NCBI GenBank assembly: GCA_030867875.1
Contig: JAOWCC010001634.1
Coordinates: 133,449,593-133,513,592, forward strand
Reading direction: 5' to 3'
From: Actinernus sp. WN-2022
Lineage: Eukaryota > Cnidaria > Anthozoa > Actiniaria > Actinernidae
Length of the DNA stretch: 64,000 nt
Shown: piece after piece, positions 1 through 11,946 of the stretch
How positions within the stretch are numbered: the first letter of the stretch is position 1
Layout of the letters: each line of letters opens with the position of its first letter
Translations under genes and position numbers: made by a program
The notes under the pieces: generated by a model
Told to the model about the DNA's origin: nothing
Databases searched by the model: none
What the model saw: only the letters and a program-made list of their open reading frames with translations

Positions 1-105
1 ATTATCGTTTTGTTGCAGCCATATGTGGCCGAAACCTAAACTGATAATTTTTGTTTTTATTTTTTTCCGACCAGAAGGTAGGTTTCGCAGCTGATAAATT
101 TAGGT

Positions 106-3100
106 CTAAATAGACCATCTTTGCAAGCACAGAGTCTTCAGTTTACTCCAATATTTGATGCTTCTGAAGGTTGAAAGCATTTTGATGGGAAATCTTCCAA
201 GTTCAGCTCTACATGCATTGTTAGAAGCTGTTTTGCTTGTACCAAGTAGCATTTTGCAAAATTTTAGATGCACACTCTCTATGGGGTCATTCTGTTTAGG
301 GGCGCCGTCCGCTCCCCAAATTTCACTCCCATATAATAATATTGGGTTAATAAGTGTGTCGAAGAGCTTCAAAGTTAACCTAATATTAGATCTGAAGTGC
401 AGGCCCATTTCTTTTCTGAGTTTGAAGAGTGCCTTTAGAGCAGTTTTTTTTAGTTCCTGTTTTGCCAGGCTAAAATTGCCGAATGGGCTCAGTGTGATAC
501 CTAAGTATTTATAGGAGCTAGCATTTTCCAGTTGGTTGTTTTTAAAGAAGAATTTGTACTTATTCATTGTTTTACCATTATTATAAAAAACTATAATTTT
601 GGTCTTGGATATATTAACTTCTAACTCGCTTCTAGAGGAGTAACCTTCTAATTTATCCAAGAGGTTTTGAAGACCATTTTTGGTTTTGGATAACAGCACT
701 AAATCGTCTGCATACATGAAACAGTTGACTGTTACGTTTCCAATTCGTATTTCTCCTGTTGTGTTTGATCTAATTGGTTCGGAAGATCACTGATGAATAA
801 GTTAAAAAGTGTAGGACTCAACATGCAGCCCTGCTTGACCCAATCTTACATTTGAAGGGCTCAGTGATATAGTCACCTATTTTGGTAGCTGCAGTGTCAT
901 TTGAGTACATATCTCGTAAAATTTCATAGAATTTGCCCGAAATTCCAACATACTTCATGTTTTCGAACAGTTTTTCTCTGGGAATGCTGTCAAATGCTTT
1001 TCTGAAATCGACAAAGCACGAAAAGAGTATATTGTTCTTTTGTTTGGGCTTACTTTTCACGAGCTTGTCGATTATTGATTTTAGTACAAAGATGCTATCA
1101 GTCCGCGTAGAGTGTTATTTTCGGAATCCGCCTTGTTCTCTCTTGATAACACCTCTGCTAATTAAATATTCATTCAGCCTGTTATTAAGGACTGATGTAA
1201 ATAGTTTACTAAGAGCAGAGAGTAGAGTTATACCCCTGTAATTATCAGCTTCAGATCGATCACCTTTTTTAAAAAATAGGTATAATGAACCTAGATTCCA
1301 TTTCTTTGGGAATTCGCCCGAAGCAAGTATTATATTAAACAGAGTTTTAAGATAGGGGGTCAATCTTTCTTGGCTGTGTTTTATTATTTCATTCAATATG
1401 TTGTCATGTCCGGGTGTTTTGCCATTCTTTTTTTTTTTTATCGCGCCACTTATTTCCTCACTGGTTATCTCATAATCCAGCGGACCCTGGTCACTGTTAT
1501 GTTTAGGTATTTTAACGTCAGGGGCCGAGGCATTGTTTAAATTTTCAAAATGCTCCTGGAAACCTTCTATTTCTATTGGACAAACCTGCTTCCTTTTGTT
1601 TTTTCCTAAATTTTCCTTTCTTGTTTTTTTTTAGATCTAGTCCATTAAATTAGATTTGATGTGTCGGGATTTCTTTATTTTGCATAGTCGTTTGAAATTT
1701 CTTTTCCCAAAAGTAAGGTTTTCTCTCATGGCCCGGTCCTCCGGAGCATTGCATATTCTGCGTCCAGGAGATTTTAAATTTTGTTTTTCGTTTTTACATT
1801 CCTCGTCGAACCAGGGTGGGTCAGGTTCACCCTTGTCACTGTTCGACTTATCATTCTGTAATCTCATTCCCGCAGCCTGGCTGACTTCTAGTAATAGAGA
1901 TGTAAACTTGTCAGTCAGTTCGTTGCTAGAGTTTGGCTCATTCACTTTGTAATTATCAAAAATGAGATCGAATTTATCTCTGTACTCCGCAGAGTTCAGT
2001 ATACGAGGAATATTTGCTTTCGCCATATCGTTGAACAATAACTGAGCGTGCTTATGTTTCGTGGGTTTATCAACAGTAAAATGTTTATTTGTTCTATGGG
2101 TCCTAATACCATAGGAGATTTGGCAGTGATCAGAAATCAGTTTTAGGCAAAAGAGTGTTTACTCTCAGCATAGTTAATAGAGTGGAATGGTTATGAAACC
2201 CAGCGACCTTCTTTGTTATATGTCTTTGTTAGCTTTTTTCAACCGTGACCCTGCACAAAACACAATAGAAATTCCAATGTGTTAATCAATCAGCCAATAG
2301 AAACGTGTGAGTTCAGTCGTTCAGGGGCCGCTAATGAACTATGACCCTGCATAATCTTTTGTCTTGCCCCCTTCCAACATAAATCGCAGCGCCTTTGTTA
2401 GCCCCTTTGAAGTTTGCTGGGTTTCATAACCATTCCACTCTATTAACTATGCTCTCAGGAACTGTACGTTTCTCAATACATTTTTGTGACAAATTACGTA
2501 GTCGACTAGACTACTTCCGTTATATTGAAAACATGTTCTTTTCCCCATTAAGTCTCCTATTGTTCGCCCGTTAAGGATCCTTAAGTCGTGTTCACTGCAA
2601 ACTTCAATTAGTGCCCGACCCCTTAAATCAACATTGTTACTGTCCTCCGAGTTCCTCTTTAGAGGTATGTCTGGCTCGTAATCCTCTGGTAAGTCAATAT
2701 AGTCGTCATCGTCAAATAAAATACACTCATTCAAGACTCCGGTTCTCGCGTTGAGGTCTCCATTTATGATCACACCCCCCTTAGCAGAGTAGTTTAAAAT
2801 CTCCTCTTCAAGGTCCGACATATAGTCTTCGTTGGAGGTCTGCTCAAACGTACGGGGACTGAAATATGCGATCCCTAGATATATATCCCTTTCCGTGTTA
2901 AAAAAGTCTATGTTTAATTTACACCATAAGATATTTTCGTTTTCAGAAGGTATGTACTCTACTCCCTCTTTTATCCTATTATTTATATATAGTACTATTC
3001 CTCCTGAGTGTTTATTACCCGTCTTTTTTCTTGTTTTTGTATAGTATTTAAACGAGTCAACGGCTAAATCTGACTCCTTACTGGCGTGCTTTTCGACAAC

Positions 3101-3247
3101 TCCAAAAATGTCGTGACGTTTAATTATCTTAACCACATCTCTAGATTTAATTTTATTACCGAGCTCTTTGCTTTTGTACCCATGAATGTTCCACATGCCT
3201 ATCCGCAGAACGCCAGCGAAAGCGAAATTACTAAATGAGCCAGGCAT
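106..3247 (-). pseudogene. LINE ORF2: endonuclease plus reverse transcriptase, frameshifted
   Basis: ORF2 would nick target DNA and reverse-transcribe the element RNA. From ATG 3247 the endonuclease shows the motifs GMWNIHG, VVEKHA, INGDLNART and VDYVICH. The last endonuclease motif (SDHCQI) lies at about 2130, beyond a 283-bp MITE at 2169-2451 that splits the domain. The reverse transcriptase follows: motif A VDFRKAFDSI near 1000, a damaged QGCMLSP-like block near 830, then YADD near 710 in another frame. The C-terminal part ends at stop 106 with LLYGSEIWG near 390. At least two frameshifts lie between 1115 and 717. The catalytic residues survive but are spread over frames, so no functional protein can be made. 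Identification as endonuclease-reverse transcriptase is firm; the clade is not. Confidence 0.88.
2169..2451. mobile_element. 283-bp MITE with ~36-bp TIRs and 7-bp TSD (copy 1)
   Basis: The element starts CATAGTTAATAG and ends with the reverse complement; the inverted arms extend about 36 bp with hardly a mismatch. It is flanked by the direct repeat CTCTCAG (2162-2168 and 2452-2458). It sits inside the LINE endonuclease, directly upstream of the SDH motif. A second copy in the opposite orientation is at 57634-57928. It has no coding capacity. Confidence 0.9.
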
Positions 3248-3258
3248 GTTTGGGGTTG

Positions 3259-4987
3259 TTAGTGATTGCTACACACTTTTCTTACACATTCGGAGATTAC
3301 CCTTAGGGCTTGATCAAGTTTATCTATTGTGCCTAAATCATATGAGTTGGTGTACTGACTATACTGACCGTTAGGCTGTGATGGGTATGTGGCAGCAATT
3401 TTACTGCATGTTATGCTGCTGGTTAACATGACGACTGTCCTGTTCATAGCGGTTCGGGGTCCTGCTCATTCCCGCATCCTGGCTGGCTTCGTTATGCTGT
3501 GATGGGTATGTGGCAGCATACTGCATGTTATGCTGTTGGATAAAAGGACGACTGTCCTGCTCATAGCGGCTTGGGTGAGTTGGTCTCCTCTTCCCTAAGT
3601 CGCGATTCTTCAGGGGATGATAGGGCTTGTTTCTTCTAAGGCCTGGCATCTGCGATTTCAGGTTTGCTACCAGCTTCTTGGTTCCTACTTGATTATTCAA
3701 GTGTACCTCATCATAGAAGACGCTTGTATCGATGTCCCCATTGTTCGTCAGACAAACGCGTCTATTGTCCACATAGTATACATTACTCTGCGACTGACAC
3801 ATTCTTTCTGGTGCACTGTTAATTACGTCTATTATGTCGTTTTGCATATTGTCTTTTAGATTGCACGTTAATCCAGACAGCATGATCTTGCTGTTTGGCC
3901 ACAACTTCTGGCATTCCTAACTATACGTTCAATGTTGTCGCATATTTGTTCCGTTTACGTTAAGCCAACATCGTTAGTACCGGTACGCCAGATTCGATCG
4001 CCACGTTATGCAAATGCTGTAACATTTCTTTACAACCTCCAGGAACGTACTGTTTGTTGACATATCTGTCCGGCGCAAAGCGATTTTGTATTATTCCTGT
4101 AAAAATAGAGTCGGAAAGCATCAAAATCCCTAGTTTTCCCTCGAATCTTTGGATTTGCAGTTCAGTGTCAGGGACATCTGGACATTGCTTCTGCGAGGAT
4201 TTAACGGAATTTGCTCTTGCAAAGAGACTGGTATATCAGAGCCCCTTGTTCCGTCTAAGACTGTGAAATGATTGTATGTATTCACACTGTTCTCTGTAAT
4301 CAACATACTTTCCTGTGTGTTTATTGGAATCTGACCTGCTAGTGAGTCCGGCGTGTTGTTGTGTGTCATATCATCTACCTCTGATTGTGAGCTGGCCTCA
4401 CTTTCACCACTAACCTTCGGCCTCTAATTTATTCAGACGATCTTTGTGTTTGCCCAGCTCCGCTTTTACATTCTGTATCCCGTTCAATAATTTGGAGTGC
4501 GATTTGTGCAGTTTTTCTACACTCGAGGCTATTTTCTTTTCCGTTTCTGTAGCAGCGTCATTAATCCTCCGATCAATTTCTATTTTGACCTCCTTGAGGC
4601 CGTTCTTTTGTAGACATTCTAGGTCTTTCATCGAGATACACTGCTCATTTACTTCCATACTTATATCTGATAGTCTCTTTTCGATTTTCTCTATGATAAC
4701 TTTCATGCTTTCTTTGAAGTCATGTCCTTTATTAGAGGTTGGAGCCGGAGAAAGATCTTGGCTTCCCGTCGAACCCTTTGTTGCTGGTGGAGCAGATTTA
4801 ACTTGCATTGTATTTTGTTGCTCCTCTGATTCCTTAACTTCCTTCTCATTTGTTGGGTCTACGTAGTTCAGTAGTGTCTAACAACTTCCTGATGTATCGC
4901 TCTTTCAAGCCGCCTTGTATCTGGAGTGTCTTCGTACTCGGAAAGGTTAGGACCCGGAGACAGATTATCTATCGCAGCCGCCTCCAT
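3259..4987 (-). pseudogene. LINE ORF1: coiled coil plus SGNH/GDSL esterase, frameshifted
   Basis: The likely start is ATG 4987 (MEAAAIDNLSPGPN). A strongly charged heptad-rich segment at about 4700-4410 (ending KHKDRLNKLEAEG) is a coiled coil, expected for ORF1 self-association. An SGNH hydrolase follows: block I reads GILMLSDSIFTG at about 4140-4105, with the nucleophile serine kept but glycine of GDS changed to S. The catalytic Asp/His block YDEVHLNNQ is at about 3705. The domain is split by frameshifts near 4130 and 3960. The C-terminal tail contains a short internal duplication (YEQDSR...QQHNMQ twice, about 3560 and 3440). Esterase-bearing ORF1 proteins are known in CR1-like LINEs; their role there is unclear. 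Confidence 0.75.
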
Positions 4988-5220
4988 TAGCACATTTATG
5001 ACGTATTATGTATGTGCCGCGGGGGTTGGTTAGGGTTTTGAGCTCAGTTTGGGCAGGTAGGTTCGTCAGGATTTTGAGGCGTGATTTGGGCAGATCAGGG
5101 TCAGGATTTGAGTTTAATTTGGGTGCTGTGAGTGAGTCAGGGTCGGGGTTCAGTATTTTTTAGACATCAGGGCCGGTTTCCCCCCCCCCCCCCCCCCCAA
5201 AGGGGCCAATAAGGGTTTTG
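4988..5220. other. LINE 5' flank, repetitive, with poly-C tract
   Basis: This gene-free stretch repeats an imperfect GGTTNNGGNTTTTGAG-like word several times (5030-5160) and ends in a run of 19 C at 5180-5198. It is probably LINE 5' UTR or simple repeat. No reading frame was recognised. Confidence 0.4.
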
Positions 5221-6054
5221 CATCGCCAGAAATTCGAGACATGGTTATTGCGCAATACATATTGACCCCTGTTCACTGTGTGAAATGGGACGTGAAAATT
5301 TACAGAGAAATGTATGGGATCCTAAACGTTTTCCTTATTTCTCATGAAATACGGTACAATCGTAAAAATGTGCGATCGAGGCATTATTTCTACAGATATT
5401 ATCAATTCAATTCAAAGTAATTCAAAGCCAAGTAGTAAACTTTGGTGATTCATTTCTTTGATTTTAGAGGAAGCATAAAAGTTCGATTTATTTACAGTGG
5501 ACATTAAAGATTTCCAGTAAAAACATGCAGATAAGAGTTTATAAAATGTATCTGCTGCAAATCTAAAACCTTAGCAAAAAATGTGCGGGCGAAGAGTCGA
5601 AAACATAAACAAGACCTACCGTATTCTTCCCTTCTGATGTCCCAAAGTTCATTTTGGATGATTCATTTTCCTTCTTGAAAATTCAGCTTTTCGACAAGAA
5701 ACCTCAGACTCCATAACCAGTAATATTGCTCGTCTTGAGACTGCCATAACTCTGACCACAAGTGACCAAATCCAACAAACATGGCAGCTTTGGAAACCTT
5801 GTTCTGTACTCTATAGAAACTGCAGTGTGTTTGTTTAAACAGCCAGCAGTTATTCAAGCTAATTTGTCCTTTTGGAAAGTAGGTCCTAAACGGACCAAAA
5901 GAGACGAGTCTGCAATAAAATTTTGGTGAGCGGTGTTACCCAATTACGGGTTGGTACTTTATGTATCCTGCGTTATAGTGTCCCAATGTAACATACATGC
6001 TATGTCTACCATCTATATACTATCAGGCCTCCATGTCTCGAATTTCTGGCGATG
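5221..6054. repeat. 834-bp segment bounded by perfect 24-bp inverted repeats
   Basis: Bases 5221-5244 are the exact reverse complement of 6031-6054 (core CGCCAGAAATTCGAGAC). No clear target duplication flanks the arms. The interior is AT-rich and holds no recognisable gene. It may be a MITE or an inverted copy pair. A C26 tract lies just outside at 6138-6163. Confidence 0.6.
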
Positions 6055-6137
6055 GGAGCTCGGATTTTGGGTCAAACAGGCCTGGTCCGGGTTTGAGCCT
6101 CTTGGCCTCAAATACATACCTATTTTTCATGTACGAA

Positions 6138-6163
6138 CCCCCCCCCCCCCCCCCCCCCCCCCC
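6138..6163. repeat. Poly-C tract (26 C)
   Basis: Homopolymer of 26 C. The following 6164-6544 contains a (TATG)n microsatellite at about 6296-6312 and nothing else recognisable. Confidence 0.8.
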
Positions 6164-6544
6164 AGTACTTTGGAGTCTGTAATTGATCAAAGTTACACGG
6201 CTTTGACAGGTTAGATAGTCTAAAATGTTTGTATTTTAGTACGGAGATATTAGCATATTAATGCTACTCTGTAAATTCGAAGTTAAATAAAGTTTATGTA
6301 TGTATGTATGTAATTTGCGGTATCTTTGACAGTTGTTTTATGAAGCTTTCCTTTGATAGTGGTGAGCACGTTACATTGTAATATTGCATGAACACTATAT
6401 CAAAGAACAGGACATTAACTTCTGGGTCACAGCAACAAGACACGCCTTCTTGTATAAGGACGTTATATCGTAGATCCCACGTCGACCGGCATCGAGTTTA
6501 TCAGCTATAGTCTCACAGACTGTCACCAGTTATTGCCTCTAGGT

Positions 6545-7067
6545 TAGCCTGCAATTTCTAGTGTTTTTCCTCGCTTTCATGGACGTTTTCCGCTCGCGAA
6601 CGAATTTCAGACGAGTACTGAGGTATGGAGCGAGGACGAAAAGCCAGAGAAGGGGGGAGGGGAAGAGGGGAAAAGAAAATAAGGGGCGAGGGGGGGGGGG
6701 GCTCACGTCGCAAACACCTTGTCATGGCTGAGTGAAATTTGATCGACGTTTTAGCTGCCAAAAGCTAGCCAATTAGAATAAAGTATTATTTGAACGGAAG
6801 TACAATTTTACTTCCGATAATAACACATTTTCCGGGGCTGTCAAACCGAGAGAAAAAAGTGCTAGAGTAGGTGCTACAGTAGGTGCGGACAGGCGTTTCC
6901 TTCTTCTTCTTCCCCCTCCCCCCTTCTTTTCCTTTCCCCTCTTCCTCTCCCCCTTCTCTCGCTTTTCGGCGTCCTCACTCCATTCTTACTCGTCTGAAAT
7001 TCGTTCGCGAGTGGAAAACGTCCACGAAAGCGGGAAAAATGACTAGAAACGCCTGCATTGCAGGCTA
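6545..7067. mobile_element. 523-bp Mutator-type MITE with ~170-bp TIRs and perfect 9-bp TSD
   Basis: The ends are TAGCCTGCA and its inverse. The arms (about 6545-6715 and 6890-7067) are inverted copies of each other with small indels, including a long purine-rich/pyrimidine-rich tract. The flanking direct repeat is CCTCTAGGT at 6536-6544 and 7068-7076. Nine-base TSDs with long TIRs are typical of Mutator-like elements. No transposase is present. It shares the terminal word TAGCCTGC with the 152-bp element at 18546-18697, so they may belong to one family. Confidence 0.88.
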
Positions 7068-7076
7068 CCTCTAGGT

Positions 7077-9549
7077 TGACAAATTGTGTCTTGCTCTGAC
7101 AAATTTCCAAAGAATGTTTGTCTCTACCAAATCTACTGTTTGGTAATCGTGTTAACACTTGAAATTCTGACAAATATTTGTAAACCACAAACGCCATCAA
7201 AATAAATAATATCACCTATTCTTGGCGCGAAAACCTTTAATGTTGAATACATTTTTCCCATCAGTTCAAGCGATGCTTCCTAGAAATATCATTGCTTTTA
7301 TCGTGACCTAATCTTCGCTTTGCGAAATATAATTTCCGCACAGCAACAACTCCAAATTTTAATTTTGCCAGCTCCTTGACTGAATACATATTCTGCTGGA
7401 ACTAGATCGACATGCAAAGTTGAAGAACCCGTTCTGAACCCCGACCGGCTGAATCTTGGTTCGAGATACATTTTCACCGCCGAATAATTCCTGAGGCTTA
7501 TTTTTACCGCCAGATGAGAATGGGACGCACTTCATTAGATCTGCTATTAGCAAGACTTCGCCCATTTTCACAGAGGGAAAACACAAGGTTTAGAAATTGT
7601 GTTCCCCCAGAAAAAGGTTTTCGCGATTGGACTCTATCGATTAGCACACGGCGGTTCCTATGAAAATACGGGTGTTGCGATGAAAACGAGTCCAATTCCG
7701 CGTGAAAATTTACAGACAATGTGTAGACAACTGAAAACACGATTGCACGCTTCCCAGCACAGCTACATCCCTCAAATTTCGATATGTTAATCTTTTACCT
7801 GGTATCTAAAGTTTGTATCTGAAGAATATTTCAGAAATTCCATTTTCCAGAAATTACATGGCATCGAAGTCCCATCGATTCCCATACAAACACTGTATTT
7901 CGCGACATGTTTACACCCCTTTCAAAATGTCGGAATTTACCGCGTAGTACAGGCGATTGTCAATGGCAGAAAGTATTCCCATATATCCTCTAAATGAGGG
8001 TGCATTTTGTAATTGCCCTTGTGAGAAGCTCAGAATCTTCCAAAGAGCGATCAACAAAGCGATCTCTTTCCATAATGGCGATAAATGAATGTTTGCGGCG
8101 CGGCCTTTCAGGTTGTTGAGTTCAAAATCTGAGATCAAATTCCACTTGATTGAAGCGTATCCTTGAAAACAATAGGTGAGAATAAACAAAGGTGTCACCT
8201 TGTTTCCTGACAATATTGTGTTGGCCTCTTGAGGCAGGTCGACGGCGCCTTTGAAGATTGGTAGCCCTCTACACACTTTGGTAGCGCTCAAAAGTACTGT
8301 TCGCACTTGTCACATATGTGGTTGCAAAATATATAAAAAATCACCTAGTGCGAACAGGATCGTATACCTTTATTCGTATACAATTAAGCACTAATAACAA
8401 TTCGATAAAGTTGTATGTCCAGCAACTCTCGCAAAGTCAACTTCCTTGACATTTTGAAAGAACAACAGCGCTTCAAAGTATTTTCTTAGCTTGAAGATAA
8501 CCACCTAGCCTGCATACGTTGTCCCGGCTATGTCCCATGTGTTATACGTTCAAGTTGAGCGTTGGTTACTGGGACAACCACAGGCGTGTCAGTGGTAATC
8601 ATGTGACGTCATCGTATGTTTTCATCGGTTTCCTGTAAAATGACCGAAACAGTTCGCTAAATGGCTCTAAAAATCCTCATATTTGGTCGAATGATGCCCA
8701 AATACCTTCAAACTCGTAGTGAAATAAGCTATTTACACTTTGATGTGGTCTAATGTGCTTTTTTGGGCGATATGCGTGAGAGAGTTTCAGGCGTTTGTTT
8801 CTCGGCGCTCGCTTCAGCTACTAAAGCCATCACCAAACTTCGGGCACTTTGCGAACACGACAATCGCTGAATATTTGCCAAAATGTCGAACTTTTCCTTG
8901 TCGCTTACCAACAAGACTCCAGAATGGACAAGGGCAATTATTTAGCTGCACGTCTGCCAAAAATTAGGACGCTAGGTTGACTCTAACCCTCCAAACGAGC
9001 CACTTGAAAACGATTTTTCTGCGTGATTTTGCTTTCTCCAGACTATCTGCAGGGGAATGCTGCACATTAACGCCCCTTTTTGCCACCTATGCCACTGCAA
9101 ATATTTACCATCACACACAGACTCGTGCCGGGGCCCCATAAGGATAATTTGTATGCAAAAATATGAAAACAATACAAACTCATGCGGGGGCTAGAAAGGA
9201 AAATTGTTGGTTGAGTTGTTAAAGATTGCAGAATCTCGCGCGACAAATCTCTAGTTCTTACTCATTTTATTGACGGTTGTTACTGAAAAATTAAACGAGA
9301 ATCTTTCACTGGTAATAGCCTCTACGTTTAATATCAGGCCGGGTACGTGAACCTTGAAGAAGCATAGTGGAAAAACAACAATGCTGCACTGAGATAGTGC
9401 CTTCGGTCACTTAATTATCAGCTTAGAATACTTCTCTACAAGTTTTCCCAATCAAACATTAGCATTAAAGCCTAAATAAGAACATTTACTGGAAAAAGTA
9501 AAGTGACAAAAAGATTACTGCTTGACTATTTGAATAGAGCTTTAATAAA
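7077..9549. other. Gene-free region, no recognised features except one dispersed repeat
   Basis: I see no protein domain, RNA gene or clear transposon here. Short reading frames up to 131 codons (for example minus 8306-7911) have no recognisable motif and are probably chance. Bases about 8590-8705 are a dispersed repeat that recurs inverted at about 18250-18370. Confidence 0.4.
8590..8705 (+). repeat. Dispersed ~115-bp repeat, copy 1
   Basis: Contains ATCATGTGACGTCATCGTAT and a TCGCTAAATGGCTC block. The same sequence with about 85-90% identity by eye occurs in inverted orientation at about 18250-18370. The two copies bracket the BEL retrotransposon region. Confidence 0.7.
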
Positions 9550-9599
9550 CCGCAATGAAGAAGGATGTGAACTTCGCTCTGGGGTCAACAAAAGCAGCG

Positions 9600-11170
9600 A
9601 GAGTTCTCCTCGTCTGATGACAACCCAGTGTAGCGGGACCGGTTCTTTAATTCTGCACGACCGCTTCACAGACGGTCAAAATTGGTGCCCTGATCGGATC
9701 TCAGCTGACGGATCTTGCCTCTGCGACTGGCGAATCTTCTCAGAGCGTTTCTAAAGAATCCGTCGTCATCGTGTGCAGAATTTCCAAGTGCACCGCGCGA
9801 GAGTCTAAGCAAGTGAAAATCAAGTCCCATCGTTTAAGTTCCTTGTGGCCTTCCCTGATATACCACGGGCCGAAAACATCCATACCGGTGTATGAAAATG
9901 GGGTGTCTGGTGTGACGCGTTCACAGGGAAGGTCTGCTGTTGGGTGTGACCACGTAATTTACGACAGGATACACATTTCGTGATGGAATGTGAAATGACA
10001 GAGCGACCATTGATGATCCAGAAGCCTGCTTGTCTGATGGCATTATGGGTCATACCGTAACCTTGTTCGTTGTGATGATACGGACGTATAAGAAGATCTG
10101 TTATGTGACTGTTTCTTGGTATGACGAGGGGATGCTTTATCTTGTAAGCCGAGTCAAACTTGCAAAGACGGCCGCCTAGCTACTCTGATAAGGCCTTCTT
10201 CGTCGAGAAAGGGGTCAAGTCTGTAGAATGAACTAGTGTACTTCATCCTACAGTTTCTGTTGCGTGCTCTCTCACGACCTTGGAACATATTGCTGCCATC
10301 ATTAAGGTCGCGCAACGTCTTGATTTCTGCATCAAAGTATTGGTGCTGAAGTGACTTTAGAATCACTGTCTCTGCTTGGTTTAGTTCTTCTACCAAGGGC
10401 GGTCCTGTGTGTGGTCGCCAATTGTACTGTTTGTCGTGCCTTTTCCGCTCGATCATCCTCTGTATACCGACATTGCTCCTCTTCGAGCGGTTTAGAGATG
10501 ACGAGTGGTTGAAACGTTCCAACTCGAGTGTTTTAGGGAAGACTTGGTCAGTCGTGGGACTAGACTCACTCTTCAGTCTTCTTTGATATGAAAATGGATG
10601 CAGTATCTTTCTTGACTTCATGGTCTTCAGGATCCAATAAGGAGATTGGATTTTGATTCGTAACTGGTGTCTCCTTTTGTCATAAAAGGTCTGGTCCTTT
10701 AAACCAACGACTGTCTTCAAGCAGTTATTTAGTGGTGAGCCCACGGGAGGCCTCATCAGATGGATTATCTTTGCTGGCGACGTGGTGCCATTGATCTAGC
10801 TTCGACCTGTCACGAATGTGCTGAACACGATTTCCTACGTAAATATGAAACCGTCGGGCATCGTTGCTTATGTAACCAAGTACTAATGATGAGTCTGTAT
10901 GGTAGACCTTTTTCACATCTTTATACAGTAGTCGAGTTCTTTGCTAAGTATAGAGGTAACGTTCACGGAGACTACGGCTGCTGTGAGTTCGTGCCGGGGA
11001 GTTGACGGAGCTGATAGTTGACAGGATCCCACGATGAGTGCAGGGATTGTCTTTTAGTTAGATCCTAAAGCCAAAGGTGTCTGCCTGATTCAATACACCA
11101 GTAGGTGCCCAAGGATCGTTGCACTGGTAAGATGTCATGGCGCAGATCAAGGTCTTTCAATTCCTTGGCC
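9600..11170 (-). pseudogene. BEL pol C-terminal half: RNase H and integrase, frameshifted
   Basis: The region entered from the right (about 11160) shows the BEL block VQRSLGTYWCIES. RNase H is seen at about 10900-10725: HTDSSLVLGYI, then NRVQHIR and ASKDNPSDEASRG. The integrase N-terminal part at 10560-10154 ends with FYRLDPFLDEEGLIRVA. The zinc-binding segment ITKCVSCRKLRG is near 9970. The integrase core shows RSDQGTNF near 9685. Each piece is in a different frame or separated by stops. The protein would cut and join element cDNA into the genome; this copy cannot make it. Confidence 0.8.
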
Positions 11171-11177
11171 CAGTCTT

Positions 11178-11590
11178 AATAATAATAATAATAATTTATT
11201 TACTTATATAGAGAGCGCTATTTACATATGCTGATCAACAGCGCTTCACAATAAATATTCTTAACTTAATAATATATTGGAACCTATCAAATAACTTATA
11301 ATCTAGAACTAAGCTAAAAATATAAATCTGACATTCTAATATAAAAATATATCTAAAAATTGCTAAAAACTGCCCGAAAAAGGTGAGTCTTCAATTTCTG
11401 TTTGAAGAGAGAAAGCGACTGGATTACGCGTAATTGGGAAGGCAGGCTATTCCATAATGCCGGTGCCGCTGCATGAAAATATCTGGCTCCAAGCGAGGGA
11501 AGCATTCTCCCTTTAGGCGGCTCTAATAAAAGACAACAATTAGATCTAAGATTGTATAATTATTTTGGCTTTACACCGATTAACGGGAAG
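11178..11590 (-). mobile_element. 5'-truncated L2-type LINE tail inserted in BEL pol
   Basis: On the minus strand the C-terminal end of an L2/CR1 ORF2 can be read (LWNSLPSQLRVIQS then LFKQKLKTHLF) followed by a 3' UTR ending in the (TAA/TTA)n run at 11178-11195. The words GCGCTATTTACATATG and AGCGCTTCACAAT near the tail are the usual L2 3' signature. It splits the BEL reverse transcriptase from the RNase H part. Confidence 0.8.
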
Positions 11591-11595
11591 GGCTT

Positions 11596-11946
11596 CTAGC
11601 ACTGTTTACTATTACTGACAAACTTGTGAAGTCGGTGCTTCGCTGTACAGAACTCCTTGTCTAGGAATTCTGCAGGCTCTTCTCCAAAATCTTCTCGTCC
11701 AACCTTAGCTGTTTCTCTGAGGCCAAAGTTTGCGACGCCGGGAGAGGAAACTGCTCCGAAAAGGTGCACATTCATCCGATACTCCACAAGAGGTCCTTGC
11801 AAGTCATTGTTGTCAAACCATAGAAATCGTAAGAAATATCTGTGCTCAGGGTTAACGCTGAAACTGTGGAACATCAGTTCGATGTCACATGTTACGGCTA
11901 CTTCTTCTTTACGGAAGCGGGAAAGGACTCCGATCAAAGAATTCAT
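11596..11946 (-). pseudogene. BEL reverse transcriptase core fragment
   Basis: Encodes NSLIGVLSRFRKEEVAVTCD followed by YFLRFLWFDNND and FGAVSSPGVANFGLR, the BEL/Pao reverse transcriptase core (DIE-type catalytic motif, FLW block, SSP block). It continues the domain whose upstream part is at 14760-14640; the two halves are separated by the 2.7-kb insertion. The frame runs into the L2 tail at its 3' end. Confidence 0.85.

Larger units (their letters stand above)
1..4987 (-). mobile_element. Decayed non-LTR retrotransposon (LINE) with two ORFs
   Basis: This is a minus-strand LINE whose 3' end is at or beyond the left window edge. Reading leftwards from 4987, ORF1 (coiled coil, then SGNH esterase) is followed 11 bases after its stop by ORF2 (AP-like endonuclease, then reverse transcriptase). 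An esterase in ORF1 is known from CR1-type LINEs, so a CR1-related clade is the best guess, but the exact clade is not resolved. Several frameshifts and an inserted MITE make it inactive. No flanking target duplication could be seen because the 3' end is not clearly in the window. Confidence 0.85.

Noticed and set aside
5180..6163. Poly-C tracts as G-quadruplex or telomere-like elements
   Set aside because: Pure homopolymers of 19 and 26 C are more likely simple repeats whose length may even be uncertain in the assembly.
7911..8306. 131-codon minus-strand frame
   Set aside because: No motif, no splice context and no neighbour to support it.
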